From the NCBI GenBank assembly GCA_903851195.1, contig CAINNJ010000004.1, positions 62,001-126,000 on the forward strand: DNA of 64,000 nt, in the 5' to 3' direction. Of this stretch, positions 51,021-57,979 are shown in pieces; positions within the stretch are counted from its first letter, which is position 1; every line of letters begins with the position of its first letter. The DNA is from an uncultured Acidobacteriia bacterium (GTDB taxonomy: Bacteria; Acidobacteriota; Terriglobia; Bryobacterales; Bryobacteraceae). A program made the translations under genes and the position numbers. Under the pieces are notes generated by a model. The model saw only the letters and a program-made list of their open reading frames with translations, did no database searches and was not told where the DNA came from.

Positions 51021-51835
51021 TGCAGCAGCCGTTTCTGCAGCTGCGCGTGGGCCAGCCACGTGATCATGCAGCAGGCGAGGGCGACGATGGAGAGGATCGC
51101 GGTCTTGCGGCCACGCCATCCCGCGCTCACCCGGAAGAAGACCAGCGCGAGGTAGACGGCCCAGGTGATGAACGAAATCGCGACACGGGGTTCACCGATC
51201 CAGCGCGTGCCCATGCCGACGAAAGCCCAGATGATCACGATCACCATCCCGATGGTCAGAAAAGCGAAGCCGAGGCCGAGCGATTTGGAGATCAGGTCGT
51301 CCAGCGTGCCAAGCGGAGGCAGCATGCGGTAAAACGAGTTGGTCTGCTTGCGTTTAAGCTGCTTTTCCTGCACCAGGTAAACGACCGCGGAAGCGGCGGT
51401 AAACAGCAGCGCCGCGTAACCCGCCAGCGAGGCGGCGACGTGCACCACCAGCAAGGTATTCCCCATCACCGGATTCGACCACGGCGAGACCGGGTTGCGC
51501 AGCGCGCCCACCAGCGTCATTACGAAAACCAGCGGAAAGATGAAAACGCTCAGGCTGCCGGCTTTATAGCGGTAATAAATCGCCAGAAACGCGGCCGTGA
51601 TGATGAAGGCGCAGAACGACATGGTCTGAAAAATGTCGTTGACCGGCAACTGGTGCTGCGCCAGCCCCTGCTCCACGATCGAGACCAGATGGAACAGGGC
51701 GCCGAGGCCGAATGCCGAAAGGGCGATGCGGAACAGGGCTTCGCGGCGGCGTACGACCGTGATAATGGCGTCGAGCAGCCCGATCGAATAGAGGCACGCG
51801 GCTACCCGGAGCCAAAGAACGCTGGATTCTCCCAT
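51017..51835 (-). CDS. CcsA/HemX-type cytochrome c assembly membrane protein
   Basis: 272 residues with about 8 membrane spans, in the CcsA/CcmC/HemX family of haem-handling membrane proteins. The tryptophan-rich haem motif is reduced to NPVSPWSNPVMG and WAFVGMGTRWIGEPR; conserved His residues sit in GALFHLVSIVE and LLVVHVAASLAGY. Its position immediately before hemA, with a 4-nt overlap, is the classic hemX-hemA arrangement, where HemX tunes GluTR levels, although it could also serve in cytochrome c maturation. A haem lyase partner (ResB) is not in the window. Confidence 0.88.
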   Translation of the reverse strand: MGESSVLWLRVAACLYSIGLLDAIITVVRRREALFRIALSAFGLGALFHLVSIVEQGLAQHQLPVNDIFQTMSFCAFIITAAFLAIYYRYKAGSLSVFIFPLVFVMTLVGALRNPVSPWSNPVMGNTLLVVHVAASLAGYAALLFTAASAVVYLVQEKQLKRKQTNSFYRMLPPLGTLDDLISKSLGLGFAFLTIGMVIVIIWAFVGMGTRWIGEPRVAISFITWAVYLALVFFRVSAGWRGRKTAILSIVALACCMITWLAHAQLQKRLLQ

Positions 51836-51877
51836 TGTTATGGATTGCTCTACCAGTATAGATGTGAGAATAGGGTT

Positions 51878-52390
51878 ATGGCTGTCACCGAGCTGGTCCC
51901 TGTAAAAGAGTACATGGCGACCACTTACGAGCCGGACCGCGAGTATGTGGAAGGGCGGTTAGTCGAGAGGCATGTGGGGGAACGGGATCATAGTCTTTTG
52001 CAGTATCAGATTGCGAAGCTGCTGGATCAGCGCGGGTTGATCCCGTTCACGGAGCTTCGGGTGCAAGTGGCCGCGCAACGATTTCGGATTCCCGACGTGG
52101 CCGCGGAGCGCGAGATGCCCGAAACCCGGTTCCTGCGAACACCGCCGTTGATAGCCGTGGAGATTCTGTCGAGGGAAGATCGGGCTGGGGAGATTGCGGA
52201 CAAGATCGACGACTATCTGGCGTTCGGTATCCCGAATATCTGGCTGGTGGATCCTCGGCGCCGCCACGTCATGGTGTACAGTTCCGCCGGCGCGCGTCTG
52301 TGCACCGGCGAAGTGGCGACAACAGACGGGACAGTGGTGATTCCGCTCAAAGAGATCTTCGGGCGCCTGCCCGCCGCGGCCAAGGAATGA
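51878..52390 (+). CDS. Uma2-family (DUF820) PD-(D/E)XK endonuclease-like protein
   Basis: 170 residues from ATG 51878; the longer frame back to 51020 is a shadow of ccsA. Uma2 pattern: EPDREYVEGRLVERHVGERDHS near the start, RIPDVAAE (catalytic Asp) and VEILSREDRAGEIADKIDDY with the E-x-S/L nuclease core, then GIPNIWLVDPRRRHVMVY. The nuclease fold is established for the family by structure; biological role is not. Its TGA overlaps the mtaB ATG (ATGA, 52387-52390), so the two are co-translated. Confidence 0.9.
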   Translation: MAVTELVPVKEYMATTYEPDREYVEGRLVERHVGERDHSLLQYQIAKLLDQRGLIPFTELRVQVAAQRFRIPDVAAEREMPETRFLRTPPLIAVEILSREDRAGEIADKIDDYLAFGIPNIWLVDPRRRHVMVYSSAGARLCTGEVATTDGTVVIPLKEIFGRLPAAAKE

Positions 52391-53676
52391 CTCGCTTTTT
52401 CGTGCAGAACTTCGGCTGTCGCGCCACCCAGGCGGACGGCGCGGCGCTGGAAGCGCAACTGGCCGGTCGGGGTCTCCGCAGTGTGGAAGAGCGCGCCGAG
52501 GCCGATCTCGTGATCCTGAACACCTGCACCGTCACTGCCGAAGCCGACAGCGACGCGCGGTCCACCATCCGCCGCGTGCATCGGGAAAACCCCGGCGCGC
52601 GCATTCTGGTGACGGGCTGCTATGCGCAGCGGGCTCCCGACGAGTTATCCGCCATGCCGGGTGTCGAGTGGGTGATGGGCAATTCCCACAAGTCGCAAAT
52701 CGCGGAACTGGTGGCGGGCGACACCCTCTACCACGGGCAGATTCTGAACAGCGATATCTTTCAGACCAGCGACATTCTCACGGCGCCGATTCTCGATTCC
52801 ACCGGCGACCGGACGCGGCCCAACCTGAAGATCCAGGACGGCTGCCACAATCGTTGTTCCTTCTGCGTGATCCCGTTCGTGCGCGGCAAGAGCCGTTTCG
52901 TGGATGCCGATCAGGTAGTGGAACAGGTGCGGTCTCTGGCCTCGCGCTACAAGGAAGTGGTGCTTTCCGGCATCAATTTGGGGCGCTGGGGCCGCGGCGA
53001 CGGCAGCACGATGCGCCTGCCGGATCTGCTGCGCCGGCTGCTGGCGGAAACGGACATGGCGCGGCTGCGGCTCAGTTCGGTGGAGCCGATGGATTTCTCC
53101 GACGATCTGCTGGGCCTGATGGCGGATTCGCCGCGCATCGCGAAGCACGTCCATGCGCCGCTGCAATCGGGGTCCGACGCCATTCTGCGCAAAATGCACC
53201 GCAAATATCGTCCCCGGCACTATGCGGACCGGCTGGAAAAAGCGCGCCGTCTGATGCCGGACGCGGCCATCGGCGCCGATGTGATGACCGGCTTCCCCGG
53301 AGAAACAGACGAATTATTCGAGGAATCGCGCCGTTTCATCGAGTCGATGCCCTACACGTACCTGCACGTCTTCACGTATTCCGAACGTCCCGGCACGCCC
53401 GCCGCGGAGATGGCGGGTTCGGTTCCCGTGGCCGCGCGCAAAGAGCGCAACAAGATTCTGCGCGATCTGGCGGCTTCGAAAAACAGGGCGTTTCGGGAGG
53501 GCATGCTGGGGCGTGAAGTGACCGCCGTGACCATTGAACCGCTGGGCCTCGCGCTGACGGAAAACTACATCAAGGCGCAGATGGATCTGCCCTACACGCC
53601 GAACCGGCTGGTCCGGCTGCGGCCGCGCGCGCTGACCGAACAGGGCGTGAGCGCGGCGGTGCTGGGAGAGTTGTAG
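52387..53676 (+). CDS. mtaB: tRNA t6A37 methylthiotransferase MtaB
   Basis: Radical-SAM enzyme that adds a methylthio group to t6A37 of tRNAs reading ANN codons. 429 residues, ATG 52387 overlapping the Uma2 stop by 4 nt. The N-terminal UPF0004 domain has the three auxiliary-cluster cysteines (NFGCRATQ, NTCTVT, VTGCYAQ). The radical-SAM motif GCHNRCSFCVIPFVRGKSR follows, then HAPLQSGSDAILRKMHRKY and a C-terminal TRAM domain. The short N-terminal signature 'FGCRATQADG' and lack of RimO or MiaB features favour MtaB. Confidence 0.94.
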   Translation: MTRFFVQNFGCRATQADGAALEAQLAGRGLRSVEERAEADLVILNTCTVTAEADSDARSTIRRVHRENPGARILVTGCYAQRAPDELSAMPGVEWVMGNSHKSQIAELVAGDTLYHGQILNSDIFQTSDILTAPILDSTGDRTRPNLKIQDGCHNRCSFCVIPFVRGKSRFVDADQVVEQVRSLASRYKEVVLSGINLGRWGRGDGSTMRLPDLLRRLLAETDMARLRLSSVEPMDFSDDLLGLMADSPRIAKHVHAPLQSGSDAILRKMHRKYRPRHYADRLEKARRLMPDAAIGADVMTGFPGETDELFEESRRFIESMPYTYLHVFTYSERPGTPAAEMAGSVPVAARKERNKILRDLAASKNRAFREGMLGREVTAVTIEPLGLALTENYIKAQMDLPYTPNRLVRLRPRALTEQGVSAAVLGEL

Positions 53677-53687
53677 ACGGGCGCCCG

Positions 53688-54644
53688 ATGAAGAACGATC
53701 CGATTGAAGGCGCCATGGCGCGCCTCGACGGGGTGGATCCGCACTCCGCCGAGGGCAAAAAACAACTGCAGAAAGCGCTGGAGTCGAAGTTCAGCCTGGT
53801 TGGCGCGAAGGCCGCGCGCATCGCCGGAGACGCTCTGGCGGGAGATCTCACCCAGCCGCTGGTCTCCGCCTTCGCGCGGCTGCTGGCGCGGGGCGCGGAG
53901 GGCGACAAAGGCTGCGTCGCGCTCACCGATATCGCCCGCGCGCTGGTGAAGCTCGACTACGACGACGCCGACCTGTTCCGCCGCGGCATGAAGCACATCC
54001 AGATGGAAGCGACCTGGGGCGGCTCCGTGGATGTGGCCGCGGAGTTGCGGGCGGTTTGCGCGATGGGCCTCGCCAACAGCCGGGATCCGAAAAAGCTTCA
54101 TGCCATGGCGGAACTGCTGGCCGATAAGGAATGGCCTGCGCGGGCCGGAGCGGTGCGGGCCATCGCGGTGGTGGGTTCGGAGTCGGCCGCGCTGCTGCTG
54201 CGTTACAAGGCGCTGGTGGGCGATCGCGAACCCGATGTGCTCTCGGAAAGCCTTTCCGGCCTGCTGCTCGTGGAAGGCGCCGAAGCGTTGCCGCTGGTGG
54301 GAAGAATCGCGGAATCGCAGGATCAGGAAGTGCGCGAGGCGGCGATTCTGGCCCTTGGCGCGAGCCGCCGCCCCGACGCCATCGAATGGCTGACCGCACG
54401 TTTTACGCGCGTGGCGGATGCCGATACGAAGAAGTGCATCGTGCTGGCTCTGGCCAGTTCCCGGACCGAAGCGGCGATGGATTTCGTGCTGGGCATCATC
54501 CGCACCGCGAGCGCTCCCACGGCCATAATGGCAATTTCCGCGATGTCGGTTTATCGCGACGATCCCCGGCTGCGGCAGGCCATCGAGGCGGCCGCGCAGA
54601 GCCGGGAAGACGGCGCGGCGGTGCTGCGGGCGGGGCGATTTTAG
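53688..54644 (+). CDS. HEAT-like repeat protein
   Basis: 318 residues, no signal or membrane span. From about residue 100 the sequence is a run of helical pairs of about 30 residues (for example KLHAMAELLADKEWPARAGAVRAIAVVG, and DQEVREAAILALGASRRPDAIEWL), the pattern of HEAT/PBS-lyase-type repeats that serve as protein-binding scaffolds. The N-terminal 90 residues are a different helical domain. It lies 11 nt after mtaB and 2 nt before an ABC exporter, so they are one transcript. Role unknown; a partner in the same operon is possible. Confidence 0.8.
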   Translation: MKNDPIEGAMARLDGVDPHSAEGKKQLQKALESKFSLVGAKAARIAGDALAGDLTQPLVSAFARLLARGAEGDKGCVALTDIARALVKLDYDDADLFRRGMKHIQMEATWGGSVDVAAELRAVCAMGLANSRDPKKLHAMAELLADKEWPARAGAVRAIAVVGSESAALLLRYKALVGDREPDVLSESLSGLLLVEGAEALPLVGRIAESQDQEVREAAILALGASRRPDAIEWLTARFTRVADADTKKCIVLALASSRTEAAMDFVLGIIRTASAPTAIMAISAMSVYRDDPRLRQAIEAAAQSREDGAAVLRAGRF

Positions 54645-54646
54645 GC

Positions 54647-56452
54647 ATGGAAGAAGAAGTTCTCGGGAAAGTCTATGACGCGCGGCTGATGAGCCGGCTG
54701 CTGCGCTACATGCGGCCTTACCGGCGCAACGTGCTGGGCGCGCTGGCCTGCCTGATCGCCTATTCCGTGCTCCAGGTTTGCGCGCCGCTGCTGACGAAGA
54801 CGGCCATCGACCGGTACATCACGGTGAACGGCCCCGACGCCTGGGCGGGCCTGACGCGCATTTCCCTGCTCTATTTCCTGGTGCTGGTGGGGACGTTTCT
54901 GTGCGATTTCGGCGAGACGTGGCTGATGCAGGTGACCGGCCAGTACTCCATGTTCGATCTGCGGCGGGATCTGATGGCGCATCTGCAAAAGCTGGATCTG
55001 GCCTATTACGATCAAAATCCGGTCGGCCGCATGCTCACGCGTGTCACCACCGATGTGGACGCGCTCAATGACATGTTCACCTCCGGCATCGTAACCATCG
55101 TGGGCGACGTGCTGACGCTCTCGTTTATCGTGATCGCGATGCTGCGGCTCAGCGTGCCGCTCACCGCGCTGATGCTGGCCGTGATGCCGCTGGTGATCGT
55201 GGCGACCTGGCTGTTCCGGCGTACCGTGTCGGTGAACTACCGGAAGATCCGCGTGGCCGTGGCGCGCATTAATTCCTACCTGCAGGAACACATCGTCGGC
55301 ATCGTGGTGCTGCAATTGTTCAATCGCGAACAGCGCAGTGAAGCCGAGTTCAGCGAGATCAACCGGCAGCACATGGAAGCTTATAAGAACACCGTGACGG
55401 CCTATGGCTGGTTCTATCCGGTGGTCGAGTTTCTTTCGTATTTGTCGTTGGCGGGCATTCTCACGTATGGCGGGTTCCGGGTGCGCGGCGGGCCGTCGAT
55501 CGGGATCCTGGTCGCCTTCCTGCAGTTCGGTCTGCGCTTCTTCCGCCCGATTCAGGATCTGAGCGAAAAGTACAACATCCTGCAGGGCGCCATGGCGGCG
55601 GCGGAGCGGGTGTTCAAACTCCTCGATACGCAGGCGGGAATCGTGACGCCGGACGGCCCGGTCGCGTTTCCCGATGAGACCGGGCCCATCGAGTTCGACC
55701 ACGTCTGGTTCGCGTACGCCGGGGAAGACTGGGTATTGCGAGATGTGAGCTTCAGGATCGACCCGGGCGAGACCGTGGCAATCGTGGGCCATACCGGCGC
55801 GGGCAAGACCACCATCATCAGTCTGGTGCTGCGCTTCTACGATGTGCAGCGCGGGGCCGTGAAAGTGGGCGGTATCGACGTGAAGCAACTGGATCCCGTG
55901 GCTCTGCGGCGGCGCTTCGGCGTGGTGCTGCAGGATCCGCACCTGTTCGCCGGCACCATCGGCGAAAATATCCGGCTGGGCACCGAAGGCATCGAAGACG
56001 AGCACGTGGAAGCCGCGGCCGCACAGGTCAATCTGACCGCGTTTATTCGCTCTTTGCCGGAAGGTTTCAATCAGCCGGTGCATGAGCGCGGGGCGTCGTT
56101 ATCCACCGGGCAGAAGCAGCTGATCAGTTTCGCGCGGGCGCTGGCCCACCGTCCGAAATACCTGATTCTGAACGAAGCGACATCCAGCGTGGACACCGAC
56201 ACCGAGATGCGCGTGCGGGAGGCGCTGGGTCGCATGGTGGAGGGACGAACCGCCATCATCATCGCGCACCGTCTTTCCACGATTCAGCAGGCGGACCGGA
56301 TCTTCGTGATGCACAAAGCGCAGTTGCGGGAGGCGGGAACGCACCAGCAGCTGCTCGGTCTGCGGGGCATCTACTGGCGTCTTTATCAGCTCCAGTACAA
56401 GGATCAGGAACTGCGGGGCGCGCCGGCGCTGACGCCGCAGCAGGTGACTTAA
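54647..56452 (+). CDS. ABC exporter half-transporter with Asn in Walker B
   Basis: 601 residues: six-helix type I exporter domain (about 20-320) plus nucleotide-binding domain (345-580). Walker A GHTGAGKTT (about 381-389), Q-loop VLQDPH, signature LSTGQKQ, H-loop AHRLS. Walker B reads YLILNEATSSVD: the metal-binding Asp at 509 is Asn (codon AAC, 56171-56173), one base from GAC, while the catalytic Glu510 is intact. That substitution normally weakens ATP hydrolysis, so the pump may be slow, regulated, or this allele unusual. MsbA/LmrA-like by layout; substrate unknown. ATG 54647 follows the HEAT gene by 2 nt. Confidence 0.92.
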   Translation: MEEEVLGKVYDARLMSRLLRYMRPYRRNVLGALACLIAYSVLQVCAPLLTKTAIDRYITVNGPDAWAGLTRISLLYFLVLVGTFLCDFGETWLMQVTGQYSMFDLRRDLMAHLQKLDLAYYDQNPVGRMLTRVTTDVDALNDMFTSGIVTIVGDVLTLSFIVIAMLRLSVPLTALMLAVMPLVIVATWLFRRTVSVNYRKIRVAVARINSYLQEHIVGIVVLQLFNREQRSEAEFSEINRQHMEAYKNTVTAYGWFYPVVEFLSYLSLAGILTYGGFRVRGGPSIGILVAFLQFGLRFFRPIQDLSEKYNILQGAMAAAERVFKLLDTQAGIVTPDGPVAFPDETGPIEFDHVWFAYAGEDWVLRDVSFRIDPGETVAIVGHTGAGKTTIISLVLRFYDVQRGAVKVGGIDVKQLDPVALRRRFGVVLQDPHLFAGTIGENIRLGTEGIEDEHVEAAAAQVNLTAFIRSLPEGFNQPVHERGASLSTGQKQLISFARALAHRPKYLILNEATSSVDTDTEMRVREALGRMVEGRTAIIIAHRLSTIQQADRIFVMHKAQLREAGTHQQLLGLRGIYWRLYQLQYKDQELRGAPALTPQQVT

Positions 56453-56461
56453 AATAAGAGG

Positions 56462-56941
56462 ATGCGAGAGCTTCTTTACCTGCCGGATCTGCTGGCCGGT
56501 ATCACTCTGGAAGCGGGTCCGAACGGTCTGCGCGCCATCCGCTTCGGGCAGCGCATGATGGAGGATTCGCCCGGCCCCATTGTAATCGCCGCGGAGCAAC
56601 AGTTGCGCGAATACATGGCGGGAGAACGGGCGGTTTTCGACCTTCCGCTCGATCCCACCGGGACGCCCTTCCAGCTGGAAGTCTGGGCCGCGCTGGCGCA
56701 GATCCCTTACGGCGTGACCAGCAGTTATCGCGATATCGCGATTGCGGTCCGGCGGCCCAAAGGGTTTCAGGCGATCGGACAGGCGAACACACGGAATCCG
56801 CTGCCGGTGATTGTGCCGTGTCACCGGGTGATCAACGCGGATGGGTCCATGGGCGGTTATGGCGGCGGCCTCGACCGCAAGCGGCAGCTACTCGATCTGG
56901 AACGAACTTATGCTCAGCGATTCGGCAAGACAGCAGCTTGA
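56462..56941 (+). CDS. ogt: methylated-DNA--protein-cysteine methyltransferase
   Basis: Suicide repair protein that takes O6-methyl from guanine. 159 residues, the size of Ogt/MGMT. The active-site IVPCHRVI motif and the helix-turn-helix RRPKGFQAIGQANTRNP with Arg finger are present, as is YGGGLDRKRQLLDLE. The start is ATG 56462; AAGAGG precedes it directly, and a TAAAAT hexamer sits 6 nt upstream, so it may be either SD-led or leaderless. Downstream phyH overlaps by 32 nt. Confidence 0.95.
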   Translation: MRELLYLPDLLAGITLEAGPNGLRAIRFGQRMMEDSPGPIVIAAEQQLREYMAGERAVFDLPLDPTGTPFQLEVWAALAQIPYGVTSSYRDIAIAVRRPKGFQAIGQANTRNPLPVIVPCHRVINADGSMGGYGGGLDRKRQLLDLERTYAQRFGKTAA

Positions 56942-57671
56942 AGAACAGGGATTTCTGATTTTGCCGGGATTTCTGTCGGCGGATGAGGTCGCGGGTTTCA
57001 ACGAACGCGTGGAGCAACTCTTCGCGGAGGAAGGCGACCAGGCCGGCAGCGAATTCAAGAATGAGCCCGGCGCGCGGCGGATCGCCAACGCGGTGGATAA
57101 GGGCGGGATCTTCGAGAAGGTGATCGAGACGCCGGAAGTGCTGGAAGGCATCGAGGCGGTGCTGGGTCCGGACTTCAAGCTGAGCAGTCTGAACGTGCGC
57201 TCGGCCAGTCCCCACAACAAGACCGCGCAGCCGTTGCACGTGGACAGCGGCGCGCTGCCGGATAAGGACGGCTACTCGGTGTGCAATTCCGTGTGGATGC
57301 TGGACGATTTCACGGAACACAACGGGGCGCTGCGGGTGGTGCCGGGATCGCACCGGTGGGGCCGCGCGCCCGAGCCCGGTGCAAAGCCGGAGGGTGAGAT
57401 TCTCGTCACCGGCAAGGCGGGCACGGTGGTGATTATGAACTCGCATCTCTGGCATGGCGGGAGCGAAAATTTTACGGACCACCAGCGCCGCGCCATGCAT
57501 GTGTACTACACACGCGGGGACAAGCCGCAGCAGCAGTATCAGAAGCGTCTGGTGCGTCCGGAAGTGCAGGCGCGGCTGAGTCCGCTGGGGCGGAAGCTGT
57601 TGGCCTTGGACGATCCGCGGAACGATGAGCTGAGCGCGCGGGGATCGGGCGCCAGCGGATTCATGAAATAG
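56910..57671 (+). CDS. phytanoyl-CoA dioxygenase-family (PhyH) oxygenase
   Basis: 253 residues from ATG 56910 (MLSDSARQQLEEQGFLILPGFLS), overlapping ogt by 32 nt. This is a 2-oxoglutarate/Fe(II) oxygenase. Iron ligands are recognisable as HVD in PLHVDSGALPD and a distal His in SHLWHGGSENFTDHQRRAMHVYY, with Arg close by as the 2-oxoglutarate ligand. The double-stranded beta-helix pattern and GALRVVPGSHRWG are typical of PhyH. Bacterial PhyH enzymes hydroxylate very diverse substrates, so no substrate is inferred. The position beside ogt might hint at AlkB-like chemistry, but the sequence is not AlkB. Confidence 0.88.
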   Translation: MLSDSARQQLEEQGFLILPGFLSADEVAGFNERVEQLFAEEGDQAGSEFKNEPGARRIANAVDKGGIFEKVIETPEVLEGIEAVLGPDFKLSSLNVRSASPHNKTAQPLHVDSGALPDKDGYSVCNSVWMLDDFTEHNGALRVVPGSHRWGRAPEPGAKPEGEILVTGKAGTVVIMNSHLWHGGSENFTDHQRRAMHVYYTRGDKPQQQYQKRLVRPEVQARLSPLGRKLLALDDPRNDELSARGSGASGFMK

Positions 57672-57675
57672 ATCG

Positions 57676-57897
57676 TCAGTAAGGCAACCCTTTCGCTCCG
57701 AACTGGCATTCAGGACATTTTCGGAGGTGGCAATCTGAACCGTTCGCTCCGTATTCGTTCCCGCACATGCCGCACTTCAAAACGTAAACGTACTGGCCAT
57801 AATCGGTACCGGCTTTGCCAGTCGGGCGCAACACGGTTTGTCGATTGCGATTTGTGTATCCGGGTTGACACGTCGGAGCTTCGGATCTTCGGGGCAT
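57676..57897 (-). CDS. small zinc-ribbon protein
   Basis: 73 residues from ATG 57897 on the minus strand; the longer frame to 58350 overlaps the AddB-like gene and has no sense. The C-terminal 40 residues hold CGMC and CPEC, a Cys4 zinc ribbon in YVYVLKCGMCGNEYGANGSD, followed by a C-terminal GLPY. I know this 'EYGANGSD...CPxCQ...GLPY' pattern as a conserved short domain in many bacteria, but no function is established to my knowledge. The N-terminal 33 residues are basic and probably disordered. Its stop is 4 nt from convergent phyH. An AATATT hexamer lies 7 nt before the ATG. Confidence 0.75.
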   Translation of the reverse strand: MPRRSEAPTCQPGYTNRNRQTVLRPTGKAGTDYGQYVYVLKCGMCGNEYGANGSDCHLRKCPECQFGAKGLPY

Positions 57898-57979
57898 CGT
57901 CGGGAATATTTCACTCGCAGTGCTAAGGTAAAGAGGTGTTCCGCAGTATTCCCCTTTTGTTCGCCCTTCTGGCAGTCCC

